From contig NZ_AUKI01000024.1 in the NCBI RefSeq assembly GCF_000424665.1, positions 62,001-126,000 of the forward strand: a DNA stretch of 64,000 bases. The letters run 5' to 3'. This document shows, piece by piece, positions 19,702 to 29,035 of this stretch. The notes beneath the pieces were generated by a model, which saw only the letters and a list, made by a program, of their open reading frames with translations, did no database searches and was not told where the DNA came from. This DNA comes from Salinimicrobium terrae DSM 17865 (GTDB lineage Bacteria; Bacteroidota; Bacteroidia; Flavobacteriales; Flavobacteriaceae). Numbering within the stretch: the first letter of the stretch is position 1; every line of letters starts with the position of its first letter. The position numbers were made by a program, and so were the translations under genes.

Positions 19702-20403
19702 TCAGCTTTCTTCTTTCTCCGCCTCTTCCAGTCTTTCCTCGAGTTCGTTAACCAGCACGAGGATCTCTTCCGGGGATAGATAAAGCCGGGCGATCCTGTT
19801 CTTGTAGGTGTCGGATAAATGGGAATGATTGAGGATAAAATTTTTGGTAGCGAGGATATAATCACTCATTCCGCTGTTTACCGCATAAGTGTCTGCGGCG
19901 CGTTCTGCTTCCTTAATATAATTATCTGATGTTATGTACCTTATTCCAAAGATGATAAGTCCCATGGCCGATTTGTCCCGGTAATCCATAATGTGCCCTA
20001 ACTCGTGCCCAAGCCAGCCAATAAGAACATCTGATGGAATATCGGCCATAGAGAATTCTTCTTCCTCTATCACAAATTTACTGCTCATATAAATATTGTA
20101 GGTGCGGTCATTTTTTCCCTTAAAAAGATTTGATTTGTTTGGCTGGGCCTGCATAAAGGATTTTTTGATACCATCTTTAAACTTAAATTCAATTTCTACA
20201 TCTTTAAGTTCGGGGTAATAGGAAAGGGCGATTTTAGCTTCATTTAAAATACTTTCGGGTATAATCTTGTTTTGTTGGTAAACGATCTTTTCTTCTTCCA
20301 TATTTTTCTTTGCTGCACAGCTCCAGTTTCCCACAAGTAGGGGAGCAATAAGGAGAAATAAATAAAAACTTTTTTTCAAGGGTAACAGGTATTTTCTGTA
20401 CAT
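19702..20403 (-). CDS. M48-like membrane-associated metallopeptidase, putative
   Basis: A 233-residue protein with a hydrophobic N-terminal segment (residues ~12-28) ending in N-W-S-C-A-A-K, perhaps a non-canonical lipobox. The central L-G-H-E-L-G-H-I-M-D-Y (about residues 130-140) is an HExxH zinc-protease motif, and the E-A-E-R-A-A-D segment about 28 residues later supplies the usual third-ligand Glu (ExxxD) of gluzincin-type peptidases. The C-terminus is a glutamate-rich helix. The exact family is not certain and the substrate is unknown. Confidence 0.65.
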   Translation of the reverse strand: MYRKYLLPLKKSFYLFLLIAPLLVGNWSCAAKKNMEEEKIVYQQNKIIPESILNEAKIALSYYPELKDVEIEFKFKDGIKKSFMQAQPNKSNLFKGKNDRTYNIYMSSKFVIEEEEFSMADIPSDVLIGWLGHELGHIMDYRDKSAMGLIIFGIRYITSDNYIKEAERAADTYAVNSGMSDYILATKNFILNHSHLSDTYKNRIARLYLSPEEILVLVNELEERLEEAEKEES

Positions 20404-20510
20404 GAAATAAGATAAGGCTTCCCACTAGAGATTATTTGAAACTTTTCTTAAATTATGGTGTAGCAGGTTGATTTTAATTAATTTGAAGGAATATTATAAA
20501 AACATACATT

Positions 20511-21296
20511 ATGCCAGAGTTACCCGAGATTACACTTTTCCGTAATTATGTTACTGAAACTTCTTTAAATAAAACTATTAAAAAAATTGAATTTCCAGAT
20601 GCTTCGCTCTTACAATCGCCCGCATCAAAGTTTCAGAAGGAATTAAAGGGGCAGCAATTAAAAAAAGCAGAACGCCTGGGGAAATATCTTGGAATTTCTA
20701 CAAGCGGGAATGCTTCTTTGATCTTTCACTTCGGAATGACCGGAAAGCTGGAGTATTATGCAAATCAGGACCCGCCGAAGTATTCCAAAATGATCATTCA
20801 TTTTGAGGACGATTACCGGCTGGCTTACACCTGTAGAAGAAAACTCGGAAAGATCTTTTTAGCTGAAGACCTTCAGAAATTTCAGGAGGAGAATGAAATT
20901 GGTAAGGATGCGCTCGAACTTTCAGAAAAGGAATTTTTGGAGTTGCTGGAGGAAAAGACCGGGAGTATCAAAGGTGTTTTAATGGATCAACATATGATGG
21001 CTGGTATTGGGAATGTATATTCAGACGAGATGCTGTATCAGGCCGGAATACATCCGAAGTCAAAGACGAATAAAATATCTGCTTCAGAAAAGAAAAAACT
21101 ATATAAAAAGCTGAGGTCCGTTCTGGAAATGGCGATCAAAAAGGAAGGAGTTCGAAAGGAGTTCCCAAAATCCTGGTTAATTCAGCATCGGGAGGATGGG
21201 GAAGATTGTCCTAAATGTGACGGAAAAGTGAAGCAAATAAAAGTTTCTGGCAGGAGTACATATTTTTGCCCATCCTGTCAAAAAGAGGAGAAATGA
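20511..21296 (+). CDS. Fpg/Nei-family DNA glycosylase
   Basis: A 261-residue base-excision-repair enzyme. The N-terminus M-P-E-L-P-E carries the catalytic Pro2 and Glu3. The H2TH helix region contains G-I-G-N-V-Y-S-D-E, and the C-terminal zinc finger has two cysteine pairs (C-P-K-C-D-G and C-P-S-C-Q) around a G-R-S-T-Y segment, as in Fpg/Nei. Whether it prefers oxidised purines (MutM) or pyrimidines (Nei) is not decidable here. It overlaps the DUF72 start by 4 bp (ATGA). Confidence 0.92.
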   Translation: MPELPEITLFRNYVTETSLNKTIKKIEFPDASLLQSPASKFQKELKGQQLKKAERLGKYLGISTSGNASLIFHFGMTGKLEYYANQDPPKYSKMIIHFEDDYRLAYTCRRKLGKIFLAEDLQKFQEENEIGKDALELSEKEFLELLEEKTGSIKGVLMDQHMMAGIGNVYSDEMLYQAGIHPKSKTNKISASEKKKLYKKLRSVLEMAIKKEGVRKEFPKSWLIQHREDGEDCPKCDGKVKQIKVSGRSTYFCPSCQKEEK

Positions 21297-21949
21297 AGGT
21301 TCATATTGGCTGTTCCGGATATAATTACAAGGAATGGCGCGGGCCATTTTATCCGCAGAAAATGCCTCAGCGGAAATGGCTGGAACACTATTCTTCCATT
21401 TTTGACACGGTGGAGATCAATAAAAATTTTCAGTTCACCCTAAAGGGTCACCGTTATATTACTCACAGAAAAAAGCTGAAAGAAATTGACCAGAGTGTTC
21501 AGGATTTTGAAACACTGGCAAAACTCCTCCAAAAGAACCTTGGCTGCATTCTCTGGCAGTTGCCACCAAACCTGCACCGCAATGACGAAAAACTTGAAAG
21601 TTTTTGCCAGACACTAGATCCCGGTTTTAAGAATGTACTGGAATTTCGTCATGAGTCGTGGTATGATAAGGAAGTTTACAAGATCCTGAAAAAGCACAAG
21701 ATCATTTTTTCATCTATCTCGAGTCCGGAATTTTCCGAGGAGCTTATCACCACAAGTAAGATTGGTTACCTGCGTTTCCACGGAACAGGAAAGGACTGGT
21801 ATGACCACCTCTACACAAAAGACGAGTTGAAGGAATGGCACAAAAAGATTTCCGACAGCGGATTTGAGGAGATCTATATCTACTTTAATAATGATATACA
21901 TGCTCATGCCCCGGAAAATGTCGGGCAATTAAAGGAACTTTTCGGGTAA
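21293..21949 (+). CDS. DUF72 (YecE-like) family protein
   Basis: A 218-residue TIM-barrel-like DUF72 protein. It starts with the signature H-I-G-C-S-G-Y-N-Y-K-E-W-R-G-P-F-Y-P and later has V-E-I-N-K-N-F, E-F-R-H-E-S-W and Y-I-Y-F-N-N-D, all family hallmarks. No function is established for DUF72; endonuclease-type roles have been suggested from structure. Translational coupling with the DNA glycosylase (ATGA overlap at 21293-21296) makes a repair-related role plausible but unproven. Confidence 0.88.
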   Translation: MKVHIGCSGYNYKEWRGPFYPQKMPQRKWLEHYSSIFDTVEINKNFQFTLKGHRYITHRKKLKEIDQSVQDFETLAKLLQKNLGCILWQLPPNLHRNDEKLESFCQTLDPGFKNVLEFRHESWYDKEVYKILKKHKIIFSSISSPEFSEELITTSKIGYLRFHGTGKDWYDHLYTKDELKEWHKKISDSGFEEIYIYFNNDIHAHAPENVGQLKELFG

Positions 21950-22636
21950 TTAAACCTCTATTTCCATCCCGTCATGAGCAGGAATTAGTTCTACATCTTC
22001 TTCCAGTGCTTTAATTTTTTGTTTGCTATTTTCAGGTTCATTTTCGAAGAACCATTCCCCGTAGTGACAAAAGGCTAATTTTTGCGTTATGGGACTTAGT
22101 AACCGAATAAGATCTGGTACTCCTGTATGTCCAAAAATGCGATCTTTTTTACGGTTTATTCTTCCACCTTTTTTAATGAAAGTCGCTTCGGTAACAATAA
22201 GATGGAGCGGTGGCAGGTTTTCCAAATTAGCTTTTTCTATCCAGGCGACATCGCCCGTGATGAAAATCCTTTTTTGCCCTTTTTGGATGACGTACCCGAG
22301 GGATTTTAGTCTTAAAGCGTGGATAACCGGAATAGGAGTGAAGTGGTAACCGGCCACTTCAAACTTTCCGGAAATCACCTGCAGCTCTGGAATGAGTTCA
22401 TGTGCTTCGGGTCCAAAAAGAGGAATTTTGGGAGCGAATTTTTCATTTTTGGGTACAAAGAAAGCATGATCGGGATGAAAATGAGTGAAAACCACGGCTT
22501 CAGGTTTGTAAACCATATAATCCGGCTCTCCTACATCGATAAGGATCTTATCGTCAATTAGAAAGCCGGTATGATTCACGTGGTTTTCAGCTTTAGGATC
22601 AATTTTTCCGCGGGTGCCAAGGATCTTTATCTTCAT
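21950..22636 (-). CDS. MBL-fold metallo-hydrolase
   Basis: A 228-residue metallo-beta-lactamase-fold protein. The metal-binding H-F-H-P-D-H motif is near residue 54, the I-T-G-D-V-A segment supplies the bridging Asp, and the C-terminal region contains F-C-H-Y-G-E-W. No signal peptide is seen. The substrate is unknown; the fold is used by RNases, lactonases and phosphodiesterases. It ends immediately after the convergent DUF72 gene and follows the erythromycin-esterase-like gene by 8 bp, suggesting co-transcription. Confidence 0.82.
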   Translation of the reverse strand: MKIKILGTRGKIDPKAENHVNHTGFLIDDKILIDVGEPDYMVYKPEAVVFTHFHPDHAFFVPKNEKFAPKIPLFGPEAHELIPELQVISGKFEVAGYHFTPIPVIHALRLKSLGYVIQKGQKRIFITGDVAWIEKANLENLPPLHLIVTEATFIKKGGRINRKKDRIFGHTGVPDLIRLLSPITQKLAFCHYGEWFFENEPENSKQKIKALEEDVELIPAHDGMEIEV

Positions 22637-22644
22637 AAGAGAAT

Positions 22645-23937
22645 CTAAATTCCGAAGGGATAAGTTTCGGGAGTTTTACTTCCGTCGGGCTTAAGGTGGA
22701 GAGGGTGCAATCCATGGGTCTTGTCGATGTACAGAAAAGCGTCATATCTTTTTGACATTTTTGAGGGGACATAATTACCGCGTTCCTGGTGAGGATCATA
22801 TACCACACCTACAGCGCGATGACCAATCTTATCCTCAAGCTTTTTCGAGAGATCACTTCCTTCTTCAAAAAGAAGTAACTTATTCTCTGCGCCCAGGGTG
22901 TGTAACATTTTCTCGATACTTCCTTCAATTCCTTTTGGCAGGTTCATGTTTTTCATTGGAGCTCCCCAGAACTCCCCTGCAACCACCGATCCTTCATAGG
23001 ACCCAAAGCCTACGAGGTAAACACCATCATCTGCATGTTGTTGCCTTACCAGCTGTCCTACATTGTGAAGCCCGCTTGAAGCCATACTGGTTGCTCTGGC
23101 ATCTCCAATGTGGGTATTGTGCTCCCAAACAATCACTTTAGCATCATCTCCATGATAATCTGTAAGAGTATTCAGGGTTTCTACCATATGACTATCCCTT
23201 ACATTCCATGAAGAATGGTCGAATTGTGCCATGGCTTCATAATATTTTTCGGCATTTTTGAGGACCAGGGAATTAAGTTCAGCATTGAGTCCGGCTTCGG
23301 CTTCATTTTCATACTGTTCTGTTTTTCCCCGGACTTCTTTAAGCAGTTGCACTACTTCGTTACGACACTTTTGCTTCATACCGCGATAAGCTGTGACATA
23401 AGAATCATTCTGCTTATAAGGCTCAAAGCAATCTGCCGTACGTCGGGCAAGAGCAGCAACTTCAGGATCTTCTTTGTCCAGATAATTGACAATAATTTCC
23501 ATTGATTCCCATAGGCTGTACACATCCAGACCGTAAAATCCAATTTTTTTCTTCGGGTCGAGATTATCATTGTGATTTTTTATCCATTCAGCGAAAGCGG
23601 CAATTTCCCAGTTCGCCCACATCCAGGTAGGCCAGCGTTCAAAGTTCTGGAGAACGTCTGAAATTTCAGAAGGCGTGCCGGGAAGCCCCTTAACCCAGCG
23701 ATTGATCTCAAAACAATCGGGCCAGTCACCTTCTACCGCGACGAAGGAAAATCCTTTTTCTTCGATCAATCTTTTAGAGATTTCGGCCCTCCAGGTGTAA
23801 TACTCATGGGTGCCATGGCTGGCTTCACCTAATAGCACATATTTTGAATCTCCTATTTTTTCCAGGAGAGGATCCAGGTCCTTTGCATTTTGCAGGGGCT
23901 TGATAAATTCCTTTTCTTTTTCATTTTCCAGTTTCAT
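22645..23937 (-). CDS. Erythromycin-esterase-family protein
   Basis: A 430-residue homologue of erythromycin esterases (EreA-like). Signatures are G-E-A-S-H-G-T-H-E-Y with the catalytic-type His and Glu near residue 37, E-G-D-W-P-D near 70, and W-E-H-N-T-H-I-G in the C-terminal half. Most chromosomal homologues in environmental bacteria have no shown macrolide activity, so an antibiotic-resistance role should not be assumed. It is the first gene of a two-gene unit with the MBL hydrolase. Confidence 0.85.
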   Translation of the reverse strand: MKLENEKEKEFIKPLQNAKDLDPLLEKIGDSKYVLLGEASHGTHEYYTWRAEISKRLIEEKGFSFVAVEGDWPDCFEINRWVKGLPGTPSEISDVLQNFERWPTWMWANWEIAAFAEWIKNHNDNLDPKKKIGFYGLDVYSLWESMEIIVNYLDKEDPEVAALARRTADCFEPYKQNDSYVTAYRGMKQKCRNEVVQLLKEVRGKTEQYENEAEAGLNAELNSLVLKNAEKYYEAMAQFDHSSWNVRDSHMVETLNTLTDYHGDDAKVIVWEHNTHIGDARATSMASSGLHNVGQLVRQQHADDGVYLVGFGSYEGSVVAGEFWGAPMKNMNLPKGIEGSIEKMLHTLGAENKLLLFEEGSDLSKKLEDKIGHRAVGVVYDPHQERGNYVPSKMSKRYDAFLYIDKTHGLHPLHLKPDGSKTPETYPFGI

Positions 23938-24066
23938 GTCGGTTTGTTTTGATTTATCTTAATTTACGAAATCAATTACCAAATAAGGGATAGAGGGCAG
24001 GTGCTTTAGAAAAGTTTAAGTAGATATTAGTTTTTTTTAAGGAGCTTTTAATTAATTTCGGTTAAT

Positions 24067-25041
24067 ATGGAGACTGCTCAAATAGTAATTGGATTAGCAA
24101 TCATTTTATTTACTTACCTCGATTTCTTTCATACTACACTTTCCGGAAATGGGTTTGGCTATTTTTCAAGGATTATTAACCAAATCCTTAACCGGATCAT
24201 GATCCAGAACCGCTCCCGTAAAATCTTTAAGTTCTCCGGAATCAGCCATCTCTTATTAACAACCTTTTTTTGGATGTTGTTGTTGTTTATTGGGACTTAT
24301 GTAGTATTTACTGCGGGAGAAGAGATGGTGGTGAATGGAACCACCGGATTACCGGCTACTCACCCCGAACGTTTTTACTTTACCGGGTATGTTTTATCTA
24401 CCCTTGGGATCGGAGATTTTGTACCCGGAACCGATACCAGCAGGATCCTTACAGGAATTCTGGCCTTTTCGGGATTTATCTTGATCACTACGGGTTTAAC
24501 TTATCTACTAAGTGTACTTAATGCCGTACTCTCCAAAAAACAGCTTTCTTTTCTAATTTCTACAATGGGTAAGGATGTGGAGGAGATCTTTAATTTTTAC
24601 AAGGAACAAGATGACCTTGAATATTTAATTTCAAATGCGAGCGATCTCAGGCAGCAGATACTGCAGAATGCCAGTAGTTACATAGCTTTCCCAATGGTTA
24701 ATTATTTTCTCTCCAAAGAACATGAGTCTGCCTTAATAGTTCAGCTTGCAAGGCTTTATGAGGTGCTCATGATAATTCGACTCGACTGGAAAAAGGATTC
24801 TGTCCAGCACAAGAAAATAACTGTATTGCTTAACGGAATAGTAAAATATCTCGAACTTGGATTGGAGGAGCCAGATGCTGCCAAGCACAATGAAGAGGAG
24901 TTGAAAACGTATAGAAGTCACTGGATGAATCACGGGTATATCTTTGACAATCACCTCCAGATAGACAAACAATTCACTTCCAGTTTGAAGTATGCGGGCT
25001 GGAACTGGAAGGAAGTGTATAAACTTAAAACTCAATCTTAA
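24067..25041 (+). CDS. Two-pore-segment potassium channel family protein
   Basis: A 324-residue membrane protein. Transmembrane helices at about 4-22 and 60-85 flank an external loop, and the selectivity-filter motif T-L-G-I-G-D-F-V-P-G is near 115-124, followed by a pore-lining helix (~135-155). The cytoplasmic C-terminal half (~165-324) is helical and lacks an obvious RCK/TrkA_N domain. Its location 130 bp before trkH suggests a role in potassium homeostasis. The direction of flux cannot be inferred. Confidence 0.85.
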   Translation: METAQIVIGLAIILFTYLDFFHTTLSGNGFGYFSRIINQILNRIMIQNRSRKIFKFSGISHLLLTTFFWMLLLFIGTYVVFTAGEEMVVNGTTGLPATHPERFYFTGYVLSTLGIGDFVPGTDTSRILTGILAFSGFILITTGLTYLLSVLNAVLSKKQLSFLISTMGKDVEEIFNFYKEQDDLEYLISNASDLRQQILQNASSYIAFPMVNYFLSKEHESALIVQLARLYEVLMIIRLDWKKDSVQHKKITVLLNGIVKYLELGLEEPDAAKHNEEELKTYRSHWMNHGYIFDNHLQIDKQFTSSLKYAGWNWKEVYKLKTQS

Positions 25042-25171
25042 AAATTTAAAGCTTGAAAATAAACTTTTCGTTCTCAATTTTAAGTCGAAATTATTAATGT
25101 TTCTTTTTATTATTTCTATTTTAAGGAGGGAAAGCATTTTGGTAACTTTTAGTTTTAAAACAAATTATTAA

Positions 25172-26671
25172 TTGGGATCTACCTTAAGGGCCTTTTTAAG
25201 AGATATAGGAAAGCTTTTACATATTCCTGCAGGTTTAGCTGTTTTATCCCTGCCTGTTATTATCGTATATTCCGAATGGTTTGCCATTTTGCCTTTCGCG
25301 GGAATGGCTTTGGTGAGCCTGGGTACAGGCCAGCTATTTTTTCACGTTTTCAAAGGAGGTGGGGAAGAAACAAGTAAAGGACTTTCGGTAATGTTGGTGG
25401 CCCTGGCGTGGCTTCTGATTTCTCTTTTCGGAACTATTCCCTTTTATTGGATAGCCCTCACAGCGCCAGAAGGAATGTACAACCAACTTCCGGTTTTTAA
25501 AACCTTGGTTAATAGTTTTTTCGAATCGGTTTCAGGATTCACCGGTACCGGCTTGACCATGCTGGAAAATCCTTCCGAAATTCCTCATACCCTGCAATGG
25601 TGGCGTTCCTTTTCAGAATGGATAGGTGGAATAGGGGTGATCATGCTTGTCTCAATACTTCTGAAGCTTAATCATGATGAGGAACGACTTTATAGAGCCG
25701 AAACCAGGAAATGGCAGATAAAAGATGCACCCTTCAGAGCTACTATTTATAAGATTTGGTGGATATATATTGGTTATACCATTATCTCAATTCTTCTATT
25801 TTATCTTGTGGGAATGCCTTTTTGGGAGGCCTTAAATCATGGAATGACCGCTCTTGGAACAGGAGGTTTTTCCGTTACGTCCAATAGTTTTACAGATTAT
25901 AGTACACAGATAAAAGCTATAACTGTGTTTATCATGATCCTGGGTGCAATAGCGTTTAAAATCCATTATTTACTCATTTTTAGATTTGATTTAAAAAGAA
26001 TTGCAAAGCAGACCCAACTTCATTATTTCTTTTTGTTCCTGGTAACCACCTTTCTTTTGCTTTTATGGATTTATCCTCAGATCCCGTTCATCGATCTACT
26101 TTTCCAGGCCACCTCTGCACTCGCTACATGTGGATTGAATACTGTGGATCTTGCCGTATGGCCCATGGCTCCTTTGTTCGTTTTAATCATTTTGATGCTC
26201 TTGGGAGCCAATGGAGGATCAACAGGTGGAGGAATTAAGACTGTAAGATTTGCATGGTTTGCAAAGGGAATCTGGCGAAGTTTGAAGCAGGTATGGTATC
26301 CTGAAGAGAAAGAAGCTAAAGTTAGTTTAGACGGAGAAGTGAAGGACGTGAAAGAGATGAGAAATCATATTCAGCAAGCTGCCAATGTACTTTTCCTATG
26401 GGTAATAACTCTTACCCTTGGAACATTCTTTTTATCCTTAATGGTAGGAGAGGAATATACTTTTTATCAAGTTCTTTTTGATACAGCATCGGCTTTAAGT
26501 AATGTGGGCCTGAGCACCGGAATCACGGGTGCTGGTATGCCCGAAAATGCAAAATACCTTCTTTCTCTTTTGATGTGGCTGGGAAGACTCGAAATTATGG
26601 CTGTAATTATTTTGCTGATTTCTCCTCTCTATCTAATGAAAAGGAAGGTTTCCGGGAGAGAAAAATACTAG
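25172..26671 (+). CDS. trkH: TrkH/KtrB-type potassium uptake protein, TTG start
   Basis: A 499-residue potassium transporter of the Trk/Ktr family with four pseudo-repeated M-P-M units. Filter-type segments are visible: S-V-S-G-F-T-G-T-G, T-A-L-G-T-G-G-F-S, S-A-L-A-T-C-G-L-N and T-A-S-A-L-S-N-V-G-L-S. A stop codon directly precedes the TTG at 25172 and no ATG occurs before residue ~46, yet the sequence from residue 2 (S-T-L-R-A-F-L-R-D-I-G) aligns with TrkH N-termini, so TTG initiation is likely. The regulatory TrkA/KtrA subunit is not in this window. Confidence 0.9.
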   Translation: MGSTLRAFLRDIGKLLHIPAGLAVLSLPVIIVYSEWFAILPFAGMALVSLGTGQLFFHVFKGGGEETSKGLSVMLVALAWLLISLFGTIPFYWIALTAPEGMYNQLPVFKTLVNSFFESVSGFTGTGLTMLENPSEIPHTLQWWRSFSEWIGGIGVIMLVSILLKLNHDEERLYRAETRKWQIKDAPFRATIYKIWWIYIGYTIISILLFYLVGMPFWEALNHGMTALGTGGFSVTSNSFTDYSTQIKAITVFIMILGAIAFKIHYLLIFRFDLKRIAKQTQLHYFFLFLVTTFLLLLWIYPQIPFIDLLFQATSALATCGLNTVDLAVWPMAPLFVLIILMLLGANGGSTGGGIKTVRFAWFAKGIWRSLKQVWYPEEKEAKVSLDGEVKDVKEMRNHIQQAANVLFLWVITLTLGTFFLSLMVGEEYTFYQVLFDTASALSNVGLSTGITGAGMPENAKYLLSLLMWLGRLEIMAVIILLISPLYLMKRKVSGREKY

Positions 26672-26676
26672 CTGTA

Positions 26677-26717
26677 GTAGGGGAATTAATCAGAATGAAA
26701 ACACCAAATTCCCCTAC
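26677..26717. terminator. Hairpin after trkH
   Basis: GTAGGGGAATT pairs perfectly with AATTCCCCTAC across a 19-nt loop, starting 5 bp after the trkH stop; a TTCTTTAT stretch follows. It is likely a terminator for trkH. Confidence 0.6.
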
Positions 26718-26950
26718 TTCTTTATCTGTTACATTGTTTTAGCCGTTAAACTGGAACTGCTAATTATCATTAGAAATAACAGACCTGGTACTTCATCATG
26801 TTTATCATTTATTTGTTTTAGGTTTTCTGAAAAACTAAAGGTAGTAATTCAGAAAGGTAAAGAATAAGCTTTTTCCTGCGCACAATGAGGCAACTTTAAC
26901 CTTAAAATTTGTAGGCACAAACCTCGTTCCGGAAAACTGGTTAGGAGTTT

Positions 26951-27445
26951 CTAATCCAAATCAATCTTTTCAATAATAACTGCCAATCTTTCTCTGAATT
27001 CAGGATCTGCCTGCACACGATCGGCAATAACTTTGAAAATGTCCATATCTAAACCAGCCTGAGTAATCGCATTTTGCTTCTTTTCCAGATAATTTTGCTG
27101 AAGACCTTCCAGTTTATCTATGATCTTTTCATATTGCTGCTCTACCTGTTCTGAAAGATTAAGCTCGGCTGCCGGATTTCTTTTTGCCTCATAGATTTGA
27201 TTGAAACGTTGAAGTTCCATTCCTTGCTCCTGTATAAGTTCTCCCATTTCTGTCCGTGCATTTTCATCAATTTGTCTTAATTGAAAAATAGCGCTGGCAA
27301 ACTTTTCCAGTTGAGCATTTGTTATTTCCTGTTGTTCTACTGGTTGTTGTTGTGCCGATTTATATTCTGTTACGACAGCAGAACTGACATTTAAATTAAT
27401 AAGGAACAAGAATGTAGTACAGGTTAATAATGTTCTAAATTTCAT
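26951..27445 (-). CDS. DUF4168 secreted helical protein
   Basis: A 164-residue exported protein: signal peptide (residues ~1-22, ending S-S-A-V) then a helical DUF4168 domain with I-T-N-A-Q-L-E-K-F-A-S-A and a C-terminal R-V-Q-A-D-P-E-F-R-E-R segment that is typical of this family. DUF4168 proteins are abundant in Bacteroidota and cyanobacteria without a defined function. It is monocistronic. Confidence 0.82.
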   Translation of the reverse strand: MKFRTLLTCTTFLFLINLNVSSAVVTEYKSAQQQPVEQQEITNAQLEKFASAIFQLRQIDENARTEMGELIQEQGMELQRFNQIYEAKRNPAAELNLSEQVEQQYEKIIDKLEGLQQNYLEKKQNAITQAGLDMDIFKVIADRVQADPEFRERLAVIIEKIDLD

Positions 27446-27582
27446 GTGTAAAGTATTTAAAATTAATAATTTATAAAATTAGAAGAGCCGGGTTGAGCAG
27501 AAAAGCAGTTTGTGATTTAATTCTAATATAATTATAATAGATTAACTTCATTTTTAGTTAATCAAAAAATTCTACCATAAAA

Positions 27583-27606
27583 GAACAGCTCCGTTTGGAG
27601 CTGTTC
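27583..27606 (-). terminator. Rho-independent terminator of lysA
   Basis: Perfect 10-bp stem GAACAGCTCC/GGAGCTGTTC with a GTTT loop; on the minus strand it is followed by TTTTAT. It lies 21 bp after the lysA stop. Confidence 0.85.
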
Positions 27607-27627
27607 AAAATATTTCAGGAGTTTGTC

Positions 27628-28857
27628 TTACTTATCTTCGGCAAATTCCTTCTCGAAACCCAGAAGGATTTGTCCACGGGTAAGGTCTTCAAAAGTTTCC
27701 CTTTCTCTAATAAGATGTGCTGCTCCATTATACCACATAACTTCAGGTGGACGATATCGGGAATTGAAGTTGCTGGCCATTGAGTAGCAATAAGCACCTG
27801 CATTGTCAAAAGCAAGAATATCTCCTTCTTTGATTTCTGAAATTCTGCGGTTACTGGCGAAAGTGTCGGTTTCGCATATGTAACCAACTATTGAATAAAA
27901 CCTTTCTTTACCACCTGGATTGGAAATGTTGTGGATCTCGTGACGTGAACCATACAACATGGGTCGAATCAAATGGTTAAAGCCACTATCAACCTGAGCA
28001 AAAACGGTGGAGGTAGTTTGTTTGATCACATTTACTTTTACCAGGAACTTTCCGGCTTCACTCACCAGGAATTTTCCGGGTTCAAAAGCAAGGGTAAGGT
28101 CGCGACCATATTCCTTGCAAAATGCCTTGAACTTTGCGGTAAGTTTTTCCCCCAGCTCTTCAATATTGGTTTCAATATCACCTGCTTTGTAAGGCACCTT
28201 AAAGCCACTTCCAAAATCCAAAAATTCCAGATCTTTAAAATTACGGGCTGTGTCAAAAAGTATTTCCGAAGCATAAAGGAAAACTTCGATATCGAGAATA
28301 TCACTGCCGGTGTGCATGTGAATTCCATTGATGTGCATACCTGTATTTTCCACGATGCGCATGAGGTGTGGGATCTGGTGAATAGAAATACCAAATTTGG
28401 AGTCTATGTGCCCCACAGAAATATTCGTATTGCCACCTGCCATCACGTGAGGATTGATCCTTATGCAAACAGGAACCGAAGGATGTCTGGTTCCGAACTG
28501 TTCAAGTATAGAAAGATTGTCAATATTGATCTGAACACCCATTGCAGCTACTTCCTCAATTTCTTCCAGGGAGACTCCATTTGGTGTATAAATGATTTTG
28601 GATGGTTCCAATCCTGCTTCCAGGCCTAATTTCACTTCCTGTATAGAGACTGTATCAAGCCCGGCTCCCAATTGTTTGAACAATCCAAGGATAGAAATGT
28701 TGGAAAGAGCCTTAACAGCATAATGTACCCGCAGGTTTTCGATCTTACTAAAAGCCGTAGTAAGACGATTATACTGGGCAATGATCTTTTCAGCGTCATA
28801 AACATATATTGGGCTGCCAAATTCGGCCGAAATCTTTAAAAGGTCCTGGTTGTTCAT
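27628..28857 (-). CDS. lysA: Diaminopimelate decarboxylase
   Basis: A 409-residue fold-type-III PLP enzyme that decarboxylates meso-diaminopimelate to lysine. Near the N-terminus V-H-Y-A-V-K-A-L carries the PLP-binding lysine (Lys48). Later motifs are H-M-H-T-G-S, F-L-D-F-G-S-G-F, A-F-E-P-G-K (E-P-G-R-type), I-V-G-Y-I-C-E-T-D (catalytic Cys) and N-A-G-A-Y-C-Y-S-M-A-S-N-F-N. A related dapD lies at 55 kb, so the two pathway genes are unlinked here. Confidence 0.96.
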   Translation of the reverse strand: MNNQDLLKISAEFGSPIYVYDAEKIIAQYNRLTTAFSKIENLRVHYAVKALSNISILGLFKQLGAGLDTVSIQEVKLGLEAGLEPSKIIYTPNGVSLEEIEEVAAMGVQINIDNLSILEQFGTRHPSVPVCIRINPHVMAGGNTNISVGHIDSKFGISIHQIPHLMRIVENTGMHINGIHMHTGSDILDIEVFLYASEILFDTARNFKDLEFLDFGSGFKVPYKAGDIETNIEELGEKLTAKFKAFCKEYGRDLTLAFEPGKFLVSEAGKFLVKVNVIKQTTSTVFAQVDSGFNHLIRPMLYGSRHEIHNISNPGGKERFYSIVGYICETDTFASNRRISEIKEGDILAFDNAGAYCYSMASNFNSRYRPPEVMWYNGAAHLIRERETFEDLTRGQILLGFEKEFAEDK

Positions 28858-28875
28858 AGTAATAAATTAAAGGCG

Positions 28876-28883
28876 CAAAAGTA
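28876..28883 (-). promoter_or_regulatory. -7 promoter element of lysA
   Basis: The minus strand reads TACTTTTG, matching TAnnTTTG, 18 bp before the lysA ATG. The -33 element is not clear. Confidence 0.5.
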
Positions 28884-29035
28884 AAAGGGATTTTTGGTAA
28901 TTACGCACTGCTGATTGAAAATTAACCAATTCTAACAAAATGTTATTTTATAATAGACATAAATGAAAATTTTAGCAGTCTTAGTTTACTCCAAATGAGG
29001 AATTTTTGTAATTTACTATTGTAAATCAATTTATT

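Noticed and set aside
22645-23937. Calling the erythromycin-esterase homologue a resistance gene
   Set aside because: The family is broad; neither macrolide activity nor a mobile context is visible.
26727-26733. TGTTACA (minus-strand TGTAACA) after trkH as a fourth ECF promoter
   Set aside because: No GTC box occurs 16 bp downstream and no gene start follows at a suitable distance.
27973-28629. Plus-strand frame of 218 codons opposite lysA
   Set aside because: Rich in Cys, His and Phe, no domain and fully antisense to lysA.
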